Below, piece after piece: positions 8,176-17,230 of a stretch of DNA of 64,000 nucleotides. The notes under the pieces are model-generated. The model ran no database searches. It worked only from the letters and a program-made list of their open reading frames with translations, and was not told where the DNA came from. Source of the DNA: Xanthomonas dyei (GTDB lineage Bacteria > Pseudomonadota > Gammaproteobacteria > Xanthomonadales > Xanthomonadaceae). The stretch is from assembly GCF_002939865.1 (NCBI RefSeq), contig NZ_MDEE01000025.1:1-64000 (forward strand), written 5' to 3'. The translations under genes and the position numbers were made by a program. Position 1 is the stretch's first letter. Every line of letters begins with the position of its first letter.

Positions 8176-9984
8176 TTACTTAATCGGCTGATCCAGCATC
8201 AGCTCGCGTGCAAAGCGCACCGGCGGGGCGCCGTAGGACAGCATCTTGTCGTGGTAGGCCTTCAGGTTGAAGTCCTTGCCCAGCTTGTCCTGCATCGCCT
8301 TGCGCGTATCCAGATGTTCCTGCACGCCGACGAAGTAGGTCGGCAGTTGCGCCGACGACAGCTGCGCACGCACCCACTTGCCCGAGGCTTCGCTTTCCTG
8401 CTGGAAGGTGTCGTGGGTCATCAGGTGCATCGCCTTATCCCGGTCCCAGCCGTCCACATGCACGCCCTGGTCGAGGATGGCGTTGGCAATGGTGCGCAGG
8501 TAGAACTTGAGCTGCACCAGGTGGAACAGCGGGTCGTTATCCAGGTAGCCCTGTTCCTGCATCATGCGCTCGGTGTACACCGCCCAGCCTTCGGCGAACA
8601 TGCCCGAGCGCAGCACCGCGCGCAGCGTGGAGGGGAACTTGGCCGAGTGCCAGCCTTCCAGGTAATGGCCCGGCGTGCCCTCATGGATGCTGAGCAGATG
8701 GATCATGCGGGTGTTGTATTCGCGCAGGAACGAATCGACCTGCTTGTCGTTCCAGTCGTCGGGAATCGGCGACACCGCGTAGAAGGTCTTGAGATTCTTG
8801 TCGAGCGGGCCGGGCGAATCGCAATACGCCACCGCCACGCCACGCTGGAATTCCGGCATCAGGATGATGTCCACCGGCGAATCCGGCAGCGTCATCAAAT
8901 CCTTCTGACGCACGAAGTTGGTGGACTGCGTCAGCGCTGCCTTGGCTTCGTCCACCACCTTGTCGCGCGCGGGCTTGTCGGCATACGCCAGTTCCAGCGC
9001 AGCTTCGATCGCAGCCTGTTGCTGATCGTCGGTCGGCGAGGCGGGCAGCTTCGGTGCTCCCGGTCTGTCCTTGAACACGGTGCGCGCAATGCCGTACATC
9101 TCGCTACGCACGCGTTTGAGCTCGGACTCCGCACGCTGTTTGATGTCGGCGCGCGACAGCGACGACAGCAGCGCGAATTTCAGTTTCTGATCGTACTTTT
9201 CCGCACCGACACGGAAGTCGCCGTTGGCATTGGGCACCAGCACGGTATCCAGCCAGGTCTGCTGCTCGGTCACCGCCTTGCGCAGGTTGTCGATGGCCGC
9301 CTGCGCGCGCGCCGCTTCGATCGGGCCGAGCTGGCCGATGTTGGGCGCGATGAAGGTATCGACAATGCTCAAGATGCCCTTGTTCTGCTTGGCCACCGTC
9401 TCGGCGTGGATCTTGGGCACGCGCGCCGGGTCCAGGTTCTCGCGCGCCTGGGCGAAAATGCTCGGGATTTTTTCCATGCGCTGCGTGGCCGACGCCAGGC
9501 GCTCGGGCAGCGGTGCGAACTCGCGCGCCATCAGGCCGTACAACGCGCTGCCGGCCAGGCCGTTGTAGACCTGCGGGTCCCAGGCCCAGCTCTGCAGGAC
9601 CTCGGTATTCCATATTTCCGATTGCAACTGGTTACGCAAGATCGCTGCATCGACCTGGTTCTCGCGCGACAGCTTGGCGATGTCGATCGCCTCCAGCTCG
9701 GTCAGCAGCTTCTTGCCTGCCTCCAGGCTGCGCTGGCGCCCGGCGGTGCTGAGATCGTCGATCTGCGTATCGAAACGGTGATCGCCGGTCTGGGTGGCGG
9801 TGACCGGCGACAGCTGCATCCAGGTGTCCAGGGCCTGCTTGGAGAGCGCGGCAAAGTGCGCATCCGGGGTCTGCGCGTCGTGCGTGCCGACGGGCGGGGT
9901 GGTGCCGGCGCTCGGCGATTCGGGCTGCTGCTGGCAGGCGCTCAGGCCGGCGATCAGGGCGAGGACAAGCAGGCGTTGACGCAT
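8176..9984 (-). CDS. DUF885 lipoprotein, predicted metallo-peptidase-like
   Basis: A 602-residue DUF885 protein with a lipoprotein signal (LSAC, lipidated Cys17), so probably membrane-anchored in the periplasm. The family motif HEGTPGH, in the region LLSIHEGTPGHYLEGW, resembles an HExxxH zinc-binding helix and supports a metal-dependent hydrolase role, though this is inferred. I set the start at ATG 9984 because it gives the MRQRLLVLALIAGL signal; the frame runs open upstream for 74 codons of unlikely coding sequence. Transcription converges on the ABC exporter and diverges from the GFA-family gene. Confidence 0.88.
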   Translation of the reverse strand: MRQRLLVLALIAGLSACQQQPESPSAGTTPPVGTHDAQTPDAHFAALSKQALDTWMQLSPVTATQTGDHRFDTQIDDLSTAGRQRSLEAGKKLLTELEAIDIAKLSRENQVDAAILRNQLQSEIWNTEVLQSWAWDPQVYNGLAGSALYGLMAREFAPLPERLASATQRMEKIPSIFAQARENLDPARVPKIHAETVAKQNKGILSIVDTFIAPNIGQLGPIEAARAQAAIDNLRKAVTEQQTWLDTVLVPNANGDFRVGAEKYDQKLKFALLSSLSRADIKQRAESELKRVRSEMYGIARTVFKDRPGAPKLPASPTDDQQQAAIEAALELAYADKPARDKVVDEAKAALTQSTNFVRQKDLMTLPDSPVDIILMPEFQRGVAVAYCDSPGPLDKNLKTFYAVSPIPDDWNDKQVDSFLREYNTRMIHLLSIHEGTPGHYLEGWHSAKFPSTLRAVLRSGMFAEGWAVYTERMMQEQGYLDNDPLFHLVQLKFYLRTIANAILDQGVHVDGWDRDKAMHLMTHDTFQQESEASGKWVRAQLSSAQLPTYFVGVQEHLDTRKAMQDKLGKDFNLKAYHDKMLSYGAPPVRFARELMLDQPIK

Positions 9985-10217
9985 GGTGGGTCCTGGTGGA
10001 GTCAATCCGCCAGCATAGGCAACTGTGCGGTTGTCCGCATCCACCATTGGTTTAGAGTGGCGATCGAATCGGTGCGTCGCGCGCCAAGCGGCTGCGGCCG
10101 TGATGCTGAATCGGCCGGTCTCGGGCGGGCCCTGGCTGCTGCCTGGCCCGCCGCCGTGTCGCCACCGTCTGCCTGTTGCACGCCACAGTGAAGTGGCGCA
10201 TTCCAAGGAGGAACACC

Positions 10218-10574
10218 ATGTTGTATGCCGGTAGCTGTCATTGCGGACGCATCGCCTTCGAACTGGAGACCGATACGCCGATCACCGAGGTCTACGACTG
10301 CAATTGCTCGCTTTGCCGTCGCCGTGGTGGTCTGCTCTGGTTCGGCACGCGCACCCAGCTGCGCCTGCAGGCGGCCCCGGAGGCGGTCGGCACCTACCGC
10401 TTCAATCGCCACCATATCGAGCATCATCATTGCCCGCAGTGCGGGATTGCGCCCTTCAGCGAGGGGGCCAACCCCAAGACCGGCGAAGCCAGCGTGGCGG
10501 TCAACGTGCGCTGCCTGCCCGCGCTGGATCTGACCACCTTGAACGTGCAACAGGTCGATGGAGCCAGCCGATGA
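10218..10574 (+). CDS. GFA / CENP-V family zinc protein
   Basis: A 118-residue protein of the glutathione-dependent formaldehyde-activating (GFA, PF04828) family. All zinc ligands are visible: C7-H-C9, C28-N-C30-xx-C33 and C72-xx-C75. An AAGGAGG ribosome-binding site at 10205-10211 fixes the ATG at 10218. Family names imply glutathione or formaldehyde metabolism, but most members, including this one, lack direct evidence for that. Its TGA overlaps the ATG of the following DUF4349 gene (ATGA at 10571), which indicates translational coupling. Confidence 0.9.
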   Translation: MLYAGSCHCGRIAFELETDTPITEVYDCNCSLCRRRGGLLWFGTRTQLRLQAAPEAVGTYRFNRHHIEHHHCPQCGIAPFSEGANPKTGEASVAVNVRCLPALDLTTLNVQQVDGASR

Positions 10575-11374
10575 GGCGCGGTATGCGCTGGCCCGGCATC
10601 GCGCTGCTGGTCGGCTGGGCGCTGTGCGGATGTGCGCGGCCGCCGGGGGAGATGGCCGCAGACGGCGGTGCCCCGGCGCCGGCGCCCCCCGCCGTACAAG
10701 GCAATGCGCTGGCCTACGAACACGATGTGCGGATCGAGTTGCCGGCCGATCAGATCGGCGAGCGCATCGCGGCCGTCCGTGCTGCCTGCCAGAGCGCACA
10801 GTTCGGCACCTGCGCGCTGTTGGCGGTGGAACAGGAGGGTGGGCGCGAGCCCAGCGGCAGCGTTCGCGTGCGCACGGTGCCTGATGGCATCGAGCCACTG
10901 GTGCAACTGGCCGGCCAACATGGCGAGGTGGCGGCACGCAGCACGCGCGCCGAGGATCTGGCCCAGCAGATTGCCGATACCGGCCTGGCGCAGGCGCGCC
11001 TTCAAAAAGAACACGCGCGTCTGCTGGAGTTGCAGCAGCGTCGCGATCTGGCGGTGACCGATCTGCTTGCACTGTCCAAGCGCCTGGCCGAGATTGAGGC
11101 CGAAGCGCAACAAACGCAGCAGGAATCCGCGCAGCAGCAACGCCGTATCCGCACCCAGTTACTGACGCTCAACTTCCGCAGTACCGGCGGGGAGCAGGGC
11201 AGAAGCGAGATCGCGCAGGCAGCTGCCGAGTTCGGGCAGGTGTTTTCGTCCAGCGTGGCGTTCGTGATCCGTGCGGTCGCGGCATTGCTGCCAGTGGCCC
11301 TGGTGGCGGCGATTGCCGGCTGGCTGCTGTTGCAGGCGTGGCGCTGGCGCGCGCGGCGGCGCCGGATGTCTTGA
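10571..11374 (+). CDS. DUF4349 lipoprotein with C-terminal membrane helix
   Basis: A 267-residue DUF4349 protein. The N-terminus is a lipoprotein signal (LCGC, Cys21). The middle (about 130-190) is an alpha-helical, Q/E/A-rich predicted coiled coil. The C-terminus has a transmembrane helix near 230-252, followed by a strongly basic tail (RWRARRRR). Function is unknown. It overlaps the GFA gene by four bases, so the pair forms a two-gene operon. The start is set by this ATGA overlap. Confidence 0.85.
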   Translation: MRRGMRWPGIALLVGWALCGCARPPGEMAADGGAPAPAPPAVQGNALAYEHDVRIELPADQIGERIAAVRAACQSAQFGTCALLAVEQEGGREPSGSVRVRTVPDGIEPLVQLAGQHGEVAARSTRAEDLAQQIADTGLAQARLQKEHARLLELQQRRDLAVTDLLALSKRLAEIEAEAQQTQQESAQQQRRIRTQLLTLNFRSTGGEQGRSEIAQAAAEFGQVFSSSVAFVIRAVAALLPVALVAAIAGWLLLQAWRWRARRRRMS

Positions 11375-11679
11375 TCGGCGCGCGGCTGGTCGGTGCTGCT
11401 GCATCAGCTGCGCGTGATGGGCGCGTCGCCTGTCATTGGAAGCAGCGCTGTGTGAGGAGTGCAGGATGCAGGTGCAAAGCGCATGCAATCTGCCATGCGC
11501 ATCGGCATGGCCGCGTGTAACAGCGATGTTCGACCAGTGTCGTTTCCAGCGTGCTGTACGCCTCCGGTACGAGCAACGCTTGCTCAAGCAAGACGCCAGC
11601 GCGCTGCAGGTTTCGTCGGAATAAAGGGCAGGCCGACTGCAGACATCCACCGATGTCTGCAGTCGCGCCCTGCGCAAGC
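11375..11679. other. Intergenic gap, no gene seen
   Basis: A 305-bp convergent gap between the DUF4349 gene and the small acidic protein. Apart from the hairpin at 11634-11665 I see no feature; short open frames here lack ribosome-binding sites and family resemblance. Confidence 0.6.
11634..11665 (-). terminator. Hairpin downstream of the small acidic protein gene
   Basis: CGACTGCAGACATC and GATGTCTGCAGTCG form a perfect 14-bp stem with a CACC loop, 15 bp past the minus-strand stop. The following tract is GGCCTGCCCTTTATT, a weak T-run, so termination may be partial or only transcript-stabilising. Confidence 0.6.
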
Positions 11680-11973
11680 TCAACCTTCGTCGAACTCGTA
11701 TTCGACAAACACGTCCAGCTGCAAGGCCAGTTCCTGCACCGCTTCGCGCACCTTCTGCGCGGTGGCCTCGTTGCCGGCTTCCACTTCGAACTCGTGGCTG
11801 CCCGGACCTTCGTCGTCGGACAGGCCGGCCGAGCTGGAATCGTCGTCGTCCAGATGCGGCATCAGGTCGTCCACTTCTTCGACGTGCTCAATGCCCTCGA
11901 TGCTCTGCAGCAGGTTGGCGATGGCACGTGCGTCGTCGTCGGTGCCGGTGATACGCATGCGAAGAGTCGGCAT
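11680..11973 (-). CDS. Small acidic hypothetical protein
   Basis: A 97-residue protein with no family that I recognise. The N-terminus (MPTLRMRITGTDDDARAIANLLQSIEGIEHVEEVDD, residues 1-35 or so) looks like a small alpha-beta fold, followed by a low-complexity acidic patch with four consecutive Asp and serines (around 39-50), then an amphipathic helix and VEYEFDEG at the end. AAGGAAG stands nine bases before the ATG at 11973, a good site that decides the start. A hairpin follows the stop. It is most likely a real, lineage-specific gene. Confidence 0.75.
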   Translation of the reverse strand: MPTLRMRITGTDDDARAIANLLQSIEGIEHVEEVDDLMPHLDDDDSSSAGLSDDEGPGSHEFEVEAGNEATAQKVREAVQELALQLDVFVEYEFDEG

Positions 11974-12054
11974 GGGAGAGCTTCCTTGGATTGGGGACCC
12001 AAAGCCTAGGCAGCCATCAGGCAAGATCGGGTGATGGCTGCGTGCGCCGGCTGC

Positions 12055-13494
12055 TCACGCGCGCTTGGCTGTTGCCTGTGCCGGGGCGGTATCCAGCACC
12101 GGCACCAGCAACGCCTGCGCGGCAGTGCGCAGCAGTGCCGGCGCGATGTAGCGATGATGCACGCCGTCCACCAAGGCCATGTACACGCGGCCAAACGTAT
12201 TCCGGCAGGCCACCCGCGTCTCCAGGCTCAGCTCCACGCTGCCATCGTCCAGCACGTCCACGCCCACGCTGCTGCGGAAGACCAGGTGACGGTCGTCGGC
12301 GCCCAGCAAGACCTGCACGCGTCGATCCAGCGGCGCGGTGTCTTGCGCAAGCACCGGGAACCGGCCCGCGAACAGACAGTCGCGCTGTTCCGACAGCAAC
12401 GACGACACCGGGCAGCCCAGCGGCGAGGTCCGCAACTGCAGCGGCGCCACCAGCGCATTGCGCAGCCGCATCAGCCAGGTCACGCCCCGCGGCGCGCGCT
12501 CGGTGAACCCTTCCAGCAGCAACGTCATCAAGGTGTGCGCACCGTGCTGACGCAACTGATGCGGCTGCAGGCGCAGCCGCACGCTGTCCTGATGATCGAA
12601 GCGGGGCAGGTGCCGGGTCAGCAACGAGCCGGGCTTGGGGGCGGCATGCACGCTGACCTGCGCCCGCTGCGGTGCCAGCGCAACAAACCCCACCGGCCGC
12701 CGCAGCCGGCTCACTGCCTGGCGCAGCCTGCCGCTGAAGGAGCGCAGCCTGCCGCACCAGGTAAACCGGCTGCTGCCCGGCGATGCGGCCAGCGACAGGC
12801 CCACGGTAGGAATCTGCAGCGCACGCGCCTGGGCCGAGGCCAGCAGCGCAATCACTGACTCGGGCAGCGTTTCGGTGAGCGTTGCGATATCGGCGGTGCC
12901 GGCCAGCACCCGTGCGCGTACCGCATCGCTCAACTCACCGCCGGCCTCATCGCTGTGGCAGGACAGTGCGAAAAACGCCGGGTGTGCGGCCTGCGCTTTC
13001 AGCGGTGCGAACTGATGCCAGGTGCCGCCGCCAAAGCGCACGGTAAAGAGGCAATCGGCCGGCAGATCGATGTGCCGCAACGCCGCCAGAAAGTGCTGCG
13101 GATCTTGTTCGATCTGCTCCATCGAGGCGGTGCAAAAGCGCAGTTGCGCGCCACCGCTGCCGGTGATGGCGGTGAACATGCGGTGCCCGGCGTGGCGATG
13201 GAATGGGTGGCCGTTGGCACCCACCGCAAACGAGAACAGCGCGGTCGATTCGCCGCGCGCAAAGTCGGTGCCGGCCAGGCGTGCCGAGGGTTCGTCCAGC
13301 GCATCGTGAAAGCTGGGATGCGCGCGCTGGCGGCGGCAGGACTGCTCGATCAACGGATTGCCTGCGCCCACGCCCAGTTGCGCGATCAGCGTGACCTCCA
13401 CCGGCAGACCGCCGCTGTAGGACTCCAGACGGACGGACGGGAAACCTGCGTGTGCGTCGGCAGTGCGGTGCTGGCGTGTGCTGAACATCGGCAT
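12055..13494 (-). CDS. Cupin-like / DUF2867 fusion protein
   Basis: A 479-residue protein. The N-terminal half has a cupin-like pattern: HRHAGHRMF near residues 98-106, VRFGGGTWHQF near 152-162 and HPAFFALSCH near 171-180. The C-terminal part, from about 320, matches DUF2867: LLLEGFTERAPRGVTWLMRLRN and, near the end, LETRVACRNTFGRVYMALVDGVHHRYIAP in pieces. It lies 24 bp after the ArsR gene in the same direction, so it is probably the repressor's target and co-transcribed with it. AAAGGACTC precedes the ATG. Function is unknown; a ligand-binding or metal-related role is only a guess from the cupin part and the regulator. Confidence 0.7.
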   Translation of the reverse strand: MPMFSTRQHRTADAHAGFPSVRLESYSGGLPVEVTLIAQLGVGAGNPLIEQSCRRQRAHPSFHDALDEPSARLAGTDFARGESTALFSFAVGANGHPFHRHAGHRMFTAITGSGGAQLRFCTASMEQIEQDPQHFLAALRHIDLPADCLFTVRFGGGTWHQFAPLKAQAAHPAFFALSCHSDEAGGELSDAVRARVLAGTADIATLTETLPESVIALLASAQARALQIPTVGLSLAASPGSSRFTWCGRLRSFSGRLRQAVSRLRRPVGFVALAPQRAQVSVHAAPKPGSLLTRHLPRFDHQDSVRLRLQPHQLRQHGAHTLMTLLLEGFTERAPRGVTWLMRLRNALVAPLQLRTSPLGCPVSSLLSEQRDCLFAGRFPVLAQDTAPLDRRVQVLLGADDRHLVFRSSVGVDVLDDGSVELSLETRVACRNTFGRVYMALVDGVHHRYIAPALLRTAAQALLVPVLDTAPAQATAKRA

Positions 13495-13518
13495 GAGTCC
13501 TTTGCGGCCGGAGGAGGG

Positions 13519-13833
13519 TCAGGAGGTTTTCTTGGTCAAGGCGCGCGCCTTGCGTTTCATCGGTGCCGAGGCCGGGCAGACTTCGAAGGCAAAACTGCTG
13601 AGCGTGTTGACCAGGTTGTCGGGGGTCAGCCGGTAGACCACGAACTGGCCGCGACGCTCGCTGGACACCAGTCCGGCGGTTTCCAGTACCGATAGATGCC
13701 GCGAGATGGCCGGCGCGCTCATTTCGAACAACTGCCCGATCTGCCCGGCGGTGAGTTCCTGGTCTGCCAGGCACGCCAGCATCTTGCGGCGGGGCTGGGA
13801 GGCGAGGGCTTCGAAGATGCGGTCGATGGACAT
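13519..13833 (-). CDS. ArsR-family transcriptional repressor
   Basis: A 104-residue winged-helix protein of the ArsR family: LASQPRRKMLACLADQELTA at the N-terminus, then the recognition helix SAPAISRHLSVLETAGLV (residues 43-60) and the wing ERRGQFVVYRLT. No obvious metal-binding cysteine pair (CxC in helix 3) is present; cysteines occur only at about 21 and 86, so sensing of a non-metal signal is more likely. It is first in an operon with the cupin/DUF2867 gene. An AT-rich palindromic region directly upstream (13845-13870) is a good candidate operator for autoregulation. Confidence 0.85.
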   Translation of the reverse strand: MSIDRIFEALASQPRRKMLACLADQELTAGQIGQLFEMSAPAISRHLSVLETAGLVSSERRGQFVVYRLTPDNLVNTLSSFAFEVCPASAPMKRKARALTKKTS

Positions 13834-13844
13834 AAGGGTTTAGA

Positions 13845-13870
13845 CAATTAACGAATTAGCTAATTAATTG
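13845..13870 (-). promoter_or_regulatory. AT-rich palindromes, candidate ArsR operator
   Basis: CAATTAA (13845-13851) and TTAATTG (13864-13870) form an inverted repeat. Inside lies the perfect 12-bp palindrome AATTAGCTAATT (13854-13865). The block is strikingly AT-rich for this genome and sits 12 bp upstream of the ArsR start, where a repressor would overlap the promoter. Confidence 0.55.
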
Positions 13871-14047
13871 ATTTTATGGCGGCCGATGTCAAGCGCTTTT
13901 TCGGGGCAGCGCTGGCTGGCTGCGGCCGGCGACTGTCGCGAGCGTTTGGTGCGATTGGCCATGGGGCGCTGCTTACGTCTAGCGCAAGGCCTGTGCCAGC
14001 GTTGCGGTGCAGATCGCGGCCGGAACGCAGTGCTTCAACCAGCCGTC

Positions 14048-14983
14048 TCACGCAGCGGGCAGTGCCACCAGCTCTGCCGGCAACGCGGGCATCGGGGTGC
14101 GTTCGTCCAGCGCTTCGCGTTTGAGCCAGTCGATGAACAACGCCGCCGCCGGGCTGGGCTCGCGGTGGCTGGGGTGCACGATGTAGTACGCGTAGCGGGC
14201 TTTGAGGGTAGGGCCTGGCAGCCGCACCAGTTCGTAGCGTTGCAGGTAGGGCTGGGCGATGTGCTTGCGTGCCAGCACCGCGCCCAGGCCGTACACCGCT
14301 GCGCGCATCGCATCGGTGCTGTCGTTGAAGGTATGCATCGGCGGCAGCGTGGTGCCGCGCACCTGGGCGGCACGAAACCAGTCGCGCCAGCCTTGCGGCG
14401 ACATGTCGCTCAGCAGCGGCAACTGGGCAATCTGCGCCGGTGTGCGCAGTGCCGCCACTTCCGGCAACGAGGGCGAGGCCACCGGGAACAGCGCATCGTC
14501 CATCAAATGGTGCGAGGTCAGCCCCGGCCATGCGCCTTGCCCATAACGGATGCCCAGTTCCGGGCCGCCTTCTTCGAAACGCGAGAACGCCGGGTCCGAT
14601 TGCAGGTCCAGGCGGATGTGCGGATGGGCGCGACAAAAGCGCGGCAGGCGCGGCAATAGCCAGCAATACGACAGCGAGCGCAGCGTGGTGACACGCAGCG
14701 GGATGGCGTCTTCGCGCGGATGCAGGTTGCCGGCCACCGCGGCGATCTCGGCCAGCGCGGCGGTGGCGGCATCGGCCAGCTGACGGCCTTCGGCGGTGAG
14801 CTTGACCCCGCGCGGCAGCCGCTGGAACAGGGTGACCCCGAGCAGCGCTTCGAGTTTGCGCACATGGTGGCTGACCGCGCTGGCGGTGAGATGCAGTTCT
14901 TCGGCCGCATGCGCGAAATTTTGATGGCGCGCGGCGGCGGCGAACACGCCCAATGCGGGCAGCAGGGTCGGGCGCAGATTCAT
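14048..14983 (-). CDS. LysR-family transcriptional regulator
   Basis: A 311-residue LysR-type regulator. The N-terminal helix-turn-helix is clear (LGVFAAAARHQNFAHAAEEL, then TASAVSHHVRKLEALLG, about residues 10-45), followed by the co-inducer domain. The variant resembles the GcvA/AmpR subgroup, with LTAEGRQLADAA after the HTH and a C-terminal FIDWLKREA. I set the start at ATG 14983 (MNLRPTLLPAL); the frame is open upstream to 15190 but would overlap the divergent EamA gene. Divergent arrangement with the transporter, 170 bp apart, suggests that it regulates that gene. Confidence 0.88.
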   Translation of the reverse strand: MNLRPTLLPALGVFAAAARHQNFAHAAEELHLTASAVSHHVRKLEALLGVTLFQRLPRGVKLTAEGRQLADAATAALAEIAAVAGNLHPREDAIPLRVTTLRSLSYCWLLPRLPRFCRAHPHIRLDLQSDPAFSRFEEGGPELGIRYGQGAWPGLTSHHLMDDALFPVASPSLPEVAALRTPAQIAQLPLLSDMSPQGWRDWFRAAQVRGTTLPPMHTFNDSTDAMRAAVYGLGAVLARKHIAQPYLQRYELVRLPGPTLKARYAYYIVHPSHREPSPAAALFIDWLKREALDERTPMPALPAELVALPAA

Positions 14984-15153
14984 CGAGACATGACTCAGAT
15001 TTGTGGCTGACCGCGATACTACGCGCTTGTCGGGCCTGCGGTAGCAGCCGATGCTGCGTCGTCCCGTCGCGATGATCGTGCCATGCCCAGCTGTCTGCCC
15101 GAGCTTGTCTTCTGCTGTTTCAGCGCCGCACGGCATGCCGCAGGAGCGCAGCC

Positions 15154-16041
15154 ATGAGCGCGCATTCGTCGACGCAGTCAGTTGTTGCAACGCGCGAATG
15201 GCGGACCCCGCTCGAGCTGGGTTTTCTCGGCATCGTATGGGGGTGCTCGTTCCTGTTCATGCGTGTGGCGGCGCCCAAGTTCGGCACGGTGGCGTTGGTG
15301 GAAATTCGCCTGGCGCTGGGCGCGGCGGTCCTGCTGCCGTTTCTGTGGTTGGCGCGCGACCGCTTCCCCTTGCGCCGTTGGCCGATGCTGGCGGCGATCG
15401 GCGTGTTGAACTCCGCGTTGCCGTTCTTGCTGTTTGCCTGGGGCGCGCAACATGCACCGGCCGCCGTCGGTGCGATCTGCAATGCGATGACGGTGTTGTT
15501 CACTGCGTTGATCGCGTTCTTGTTCTTTGGCGAGCGCATCGGTACGCGGCGCGCGCTGGCTTTGCTGGTGGGATTCATCGGCGTGCTGGTGCTGGCGACC
15601 GGCAAATCGGCCGGGTTGAGCGTGGGCCCGGCGGCATTGGCCGGCGCCACTGCTTCGCTGCTGTACGGCATCGGCTACAACCTGGTGAAGCGCCACATGG
15701 GCGACCTGCCACCGGCTGCATCGGCGGCGTCCACGCTGGGGTGCAGTGCATTGCTGCTGGCACCGTTGGCCTGGCTGCAATGGCCGACCACGCCGGTGCC
15801 GGCAGTGGCCTGGGCCTGCGCGACCGCGTTGGGCGTGGTCTGCACCGGGTTGGCATTCTTGATGTATTACCGGTTGATCCAGCGCATCGGCCCGGCGCGC
15901 GCATCCACCGTGACCTACCTGGTGCCGGTATTCGGCGCGCTGCTGGCGTGGTCGCTGCTGGGCGAACCGCTGACCTGGACCATGTTGCTGGCCGCGGTGC
16001 TGATTCTGGGCAGCGTCGCCTTCAGCCAGCGCGCGCGCTAA
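15154..16041 (+). CDS. EamA/DMT-family transporter
   Basis: A 295-residue inner-membrane protein with ten predicted helices in two EamA repeats (about 20-145 and 160-292), typical of drug/metabolite exporters. Repeat ends carry the usual GER (FFGERIG near 128) and GEP (LLGEPLTW near 269) motifs. Substrate unknown; RhtA-like amino-acid and YdcZ-like metabolite exporters belong here. It is divergent from a LysR regulator, a common pairing for inducible exporters. The ATG at 15154 gives a short polar leader before helix 1. Confidence 0.9.
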   Translation: MSAHSSTQSVVATREWRTPLELGFLGIVWGCSFLFMRVAAPKFGTVALVEIRLALGAAVLLPFLWLARDRFPLRRWPMLAAIGVLNSALPFLLFAWGAQHAPAAVGAICNAMTVLFTALIAFLFFGERIGTRRALALLVGFIGVLVLATGKSAGLSVGPAALAGATASLLYGIGYNLVKRHMGDLPPAASAASTLGCSALLLAPLAWLQWPTTPVPAVAWACATALGVVCTGLAFLMYYRLIQRIGPARASTVTYLVPVFGALLAWSLLGEPLTWTMLLAAVLILGSVAFSQRAR

Positions 16042-16060
16042 GCACGCGCGCCCCGCTTTT

Positions 16061-16088
16061 GCGATTCGCGATTCGCGATTCCCGATTC
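16061..16088. repeat. GCGATTC heptamer array (4 units)
   Basis: Three GCGATTC units and one CCGATTC in tandem, 7 bp each, ending inside the stop codon of the minus-strand cyclophilin gene. The same heptamer family appears at 37930-37943 and 38044-38071. Confidence 0.8.
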
Positions 16089-16992
16089 AGCCCGCCGGCG
16101 GTGTCCGCACCGGCAGCGGCACGTTGCACAGATCGATATGCCCGGCCGGGCGCTTGTAGAAGTCGTCCTTGCGATTGCGGCGTGCTTCGGCCACATCGCG
16201 GAAGCTCTGGCTGTCGGTACGCAGCAGTTGCAGCGGCGTGCGCTCGGCTACCGGCACATCGCTGGCCAAGCGGATCGCACGGATCGGCGAGCGTTGCGTT
16301 GTGTCTTCGTAGAAGCCCATCGGGTCCGGGCCGCGCGGGATCACGCTCAACAATTCCATGCCCTTGACCACGCGGCCGACCACGGTGATGTTGCGGTCCA
16401 GCTGTCGTGGCGATTGCCCGGTGACCACATACAACTCTGCGCCGATGCTGCTGTCTTCGTCGTTGTTGCGGCCAGCACCAAGCGTGCCGTAGCAATGCGC
16501 CAGCCAGGCCTTGCCGGTGGCGCTGTCGCGGCCCGCCGGGAAGCCGTCGACAAAGCCGACCTGCGGCGCCCAGCCATCGCTGTCGGGCAAGCGCTGAAAA
16601 TCCAGGCCTTGCGCAGCGCGTTCGAACTCTGCAGGCAGATGGGTCTTGGCCGAGCCCGATGATTTGGCCTTGCCCGGCGTCTCGCCATCGGGGTCGCCGA
16701 ACTGCACCACGAAATTATCCTGCGAGCGATAGATGCTCAGCCCGTCCCAGAAGCGCTCGTGGGCCAGCGTGCGGATATTGCCCACGTGCTCGGGTGCAAA
16801 TTGCGGTGCAAGCTCGATGATCACCCGGCCGGTGTCCAGTTCCAGGTATAGCGTGCGATCGGGGTCGAGCACGCGCCACGCATTGGCCGGCGAGCTGTCC
16901 AGGATCTGTTGCGGGCTGCGGTAGGCCGCGTGGGCGGTAGCGGGCAATACCAGGGCGAGCAGGCAGGCAGAAACAACAGTGCGCAGCAGCAT
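16087..16992 (-). CDS. Periplasmic cyclophilin-type peptidyl-prolyl isomerase
   Basis: A 301-residue cyclophilin-like protein with a signal peptide ([22 protein letters not shown] in total, cleavage near residue 22). The isomerase domain runs from about 45 to 225: [23 protein letters not shown], then [23 protein letters not shown] (in pieces), and [10 protein letters not shown] for the usual FFI region. It is longer than PpiA, with a roughly 75-residue extension. Some catalytic residues differ from PpiA (R-x-x-x-x-F-V-V-Q-F is present), so activity should not be assumed. ATG 16992 is chosen because it creates the signal peptide; no strong ribosome-binding site is visible. Confidence 0.85.
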   Translation of the reverse strand: MLLRTVVSACLLALVLPATAHAAYRSPQQILDSSPANAWRVLDPDRTLYLELDTGRVIIELAPQFAPEHVGNIRTLAHERFWDGLSIYRSQDNFVVQFGDPDGETPGKAKSSGSAKTHLPAEFERAAQGLDFQRLPDSDGWAPQVGFVDGFPAGRDSATGKAWLAHCYGTLGAGRNNDEDSSIGAELYVVTGQSPRQLDRNITVVGRVVKGMELLSVIPRGPDPMGFYEDTTQRSPIRAIRLASDVPVAERTPLQLLRTDSQSFRDVAEARRNRKDDFYKRPAGHIDLCNVPLPVRTPPAG

Positions 16993-17230
16993 GAAGGCAA
17001 CCAGCAAGGAGAGGTGCTTGATTCTTGACCAATGCGCGCAAGGACGCAAAGCGGCGATGTGCACGCCACGACGCCGACGCGCTACGCCGGCGTCGTGGCA
17101 ATGATGACTGCGTGCCATTGCGCTGCACCTGGCGCAGACATGGCGTGCCCGCATCGAGCGGACGCGTCATGATCGATTGGCATACGGCTGTCGTTATTGC
17201 CTGCCTTGCAGCCGGTCGACAGGGTTGCAA

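Noticed and set aside
16081..16092. Possible PIP-box-like TTCGC element near the cyclophilin gene
   Set aside because: The TTCGC units belong to the heptamer array, and no N15-spaced pair stands upstream of a start codon.
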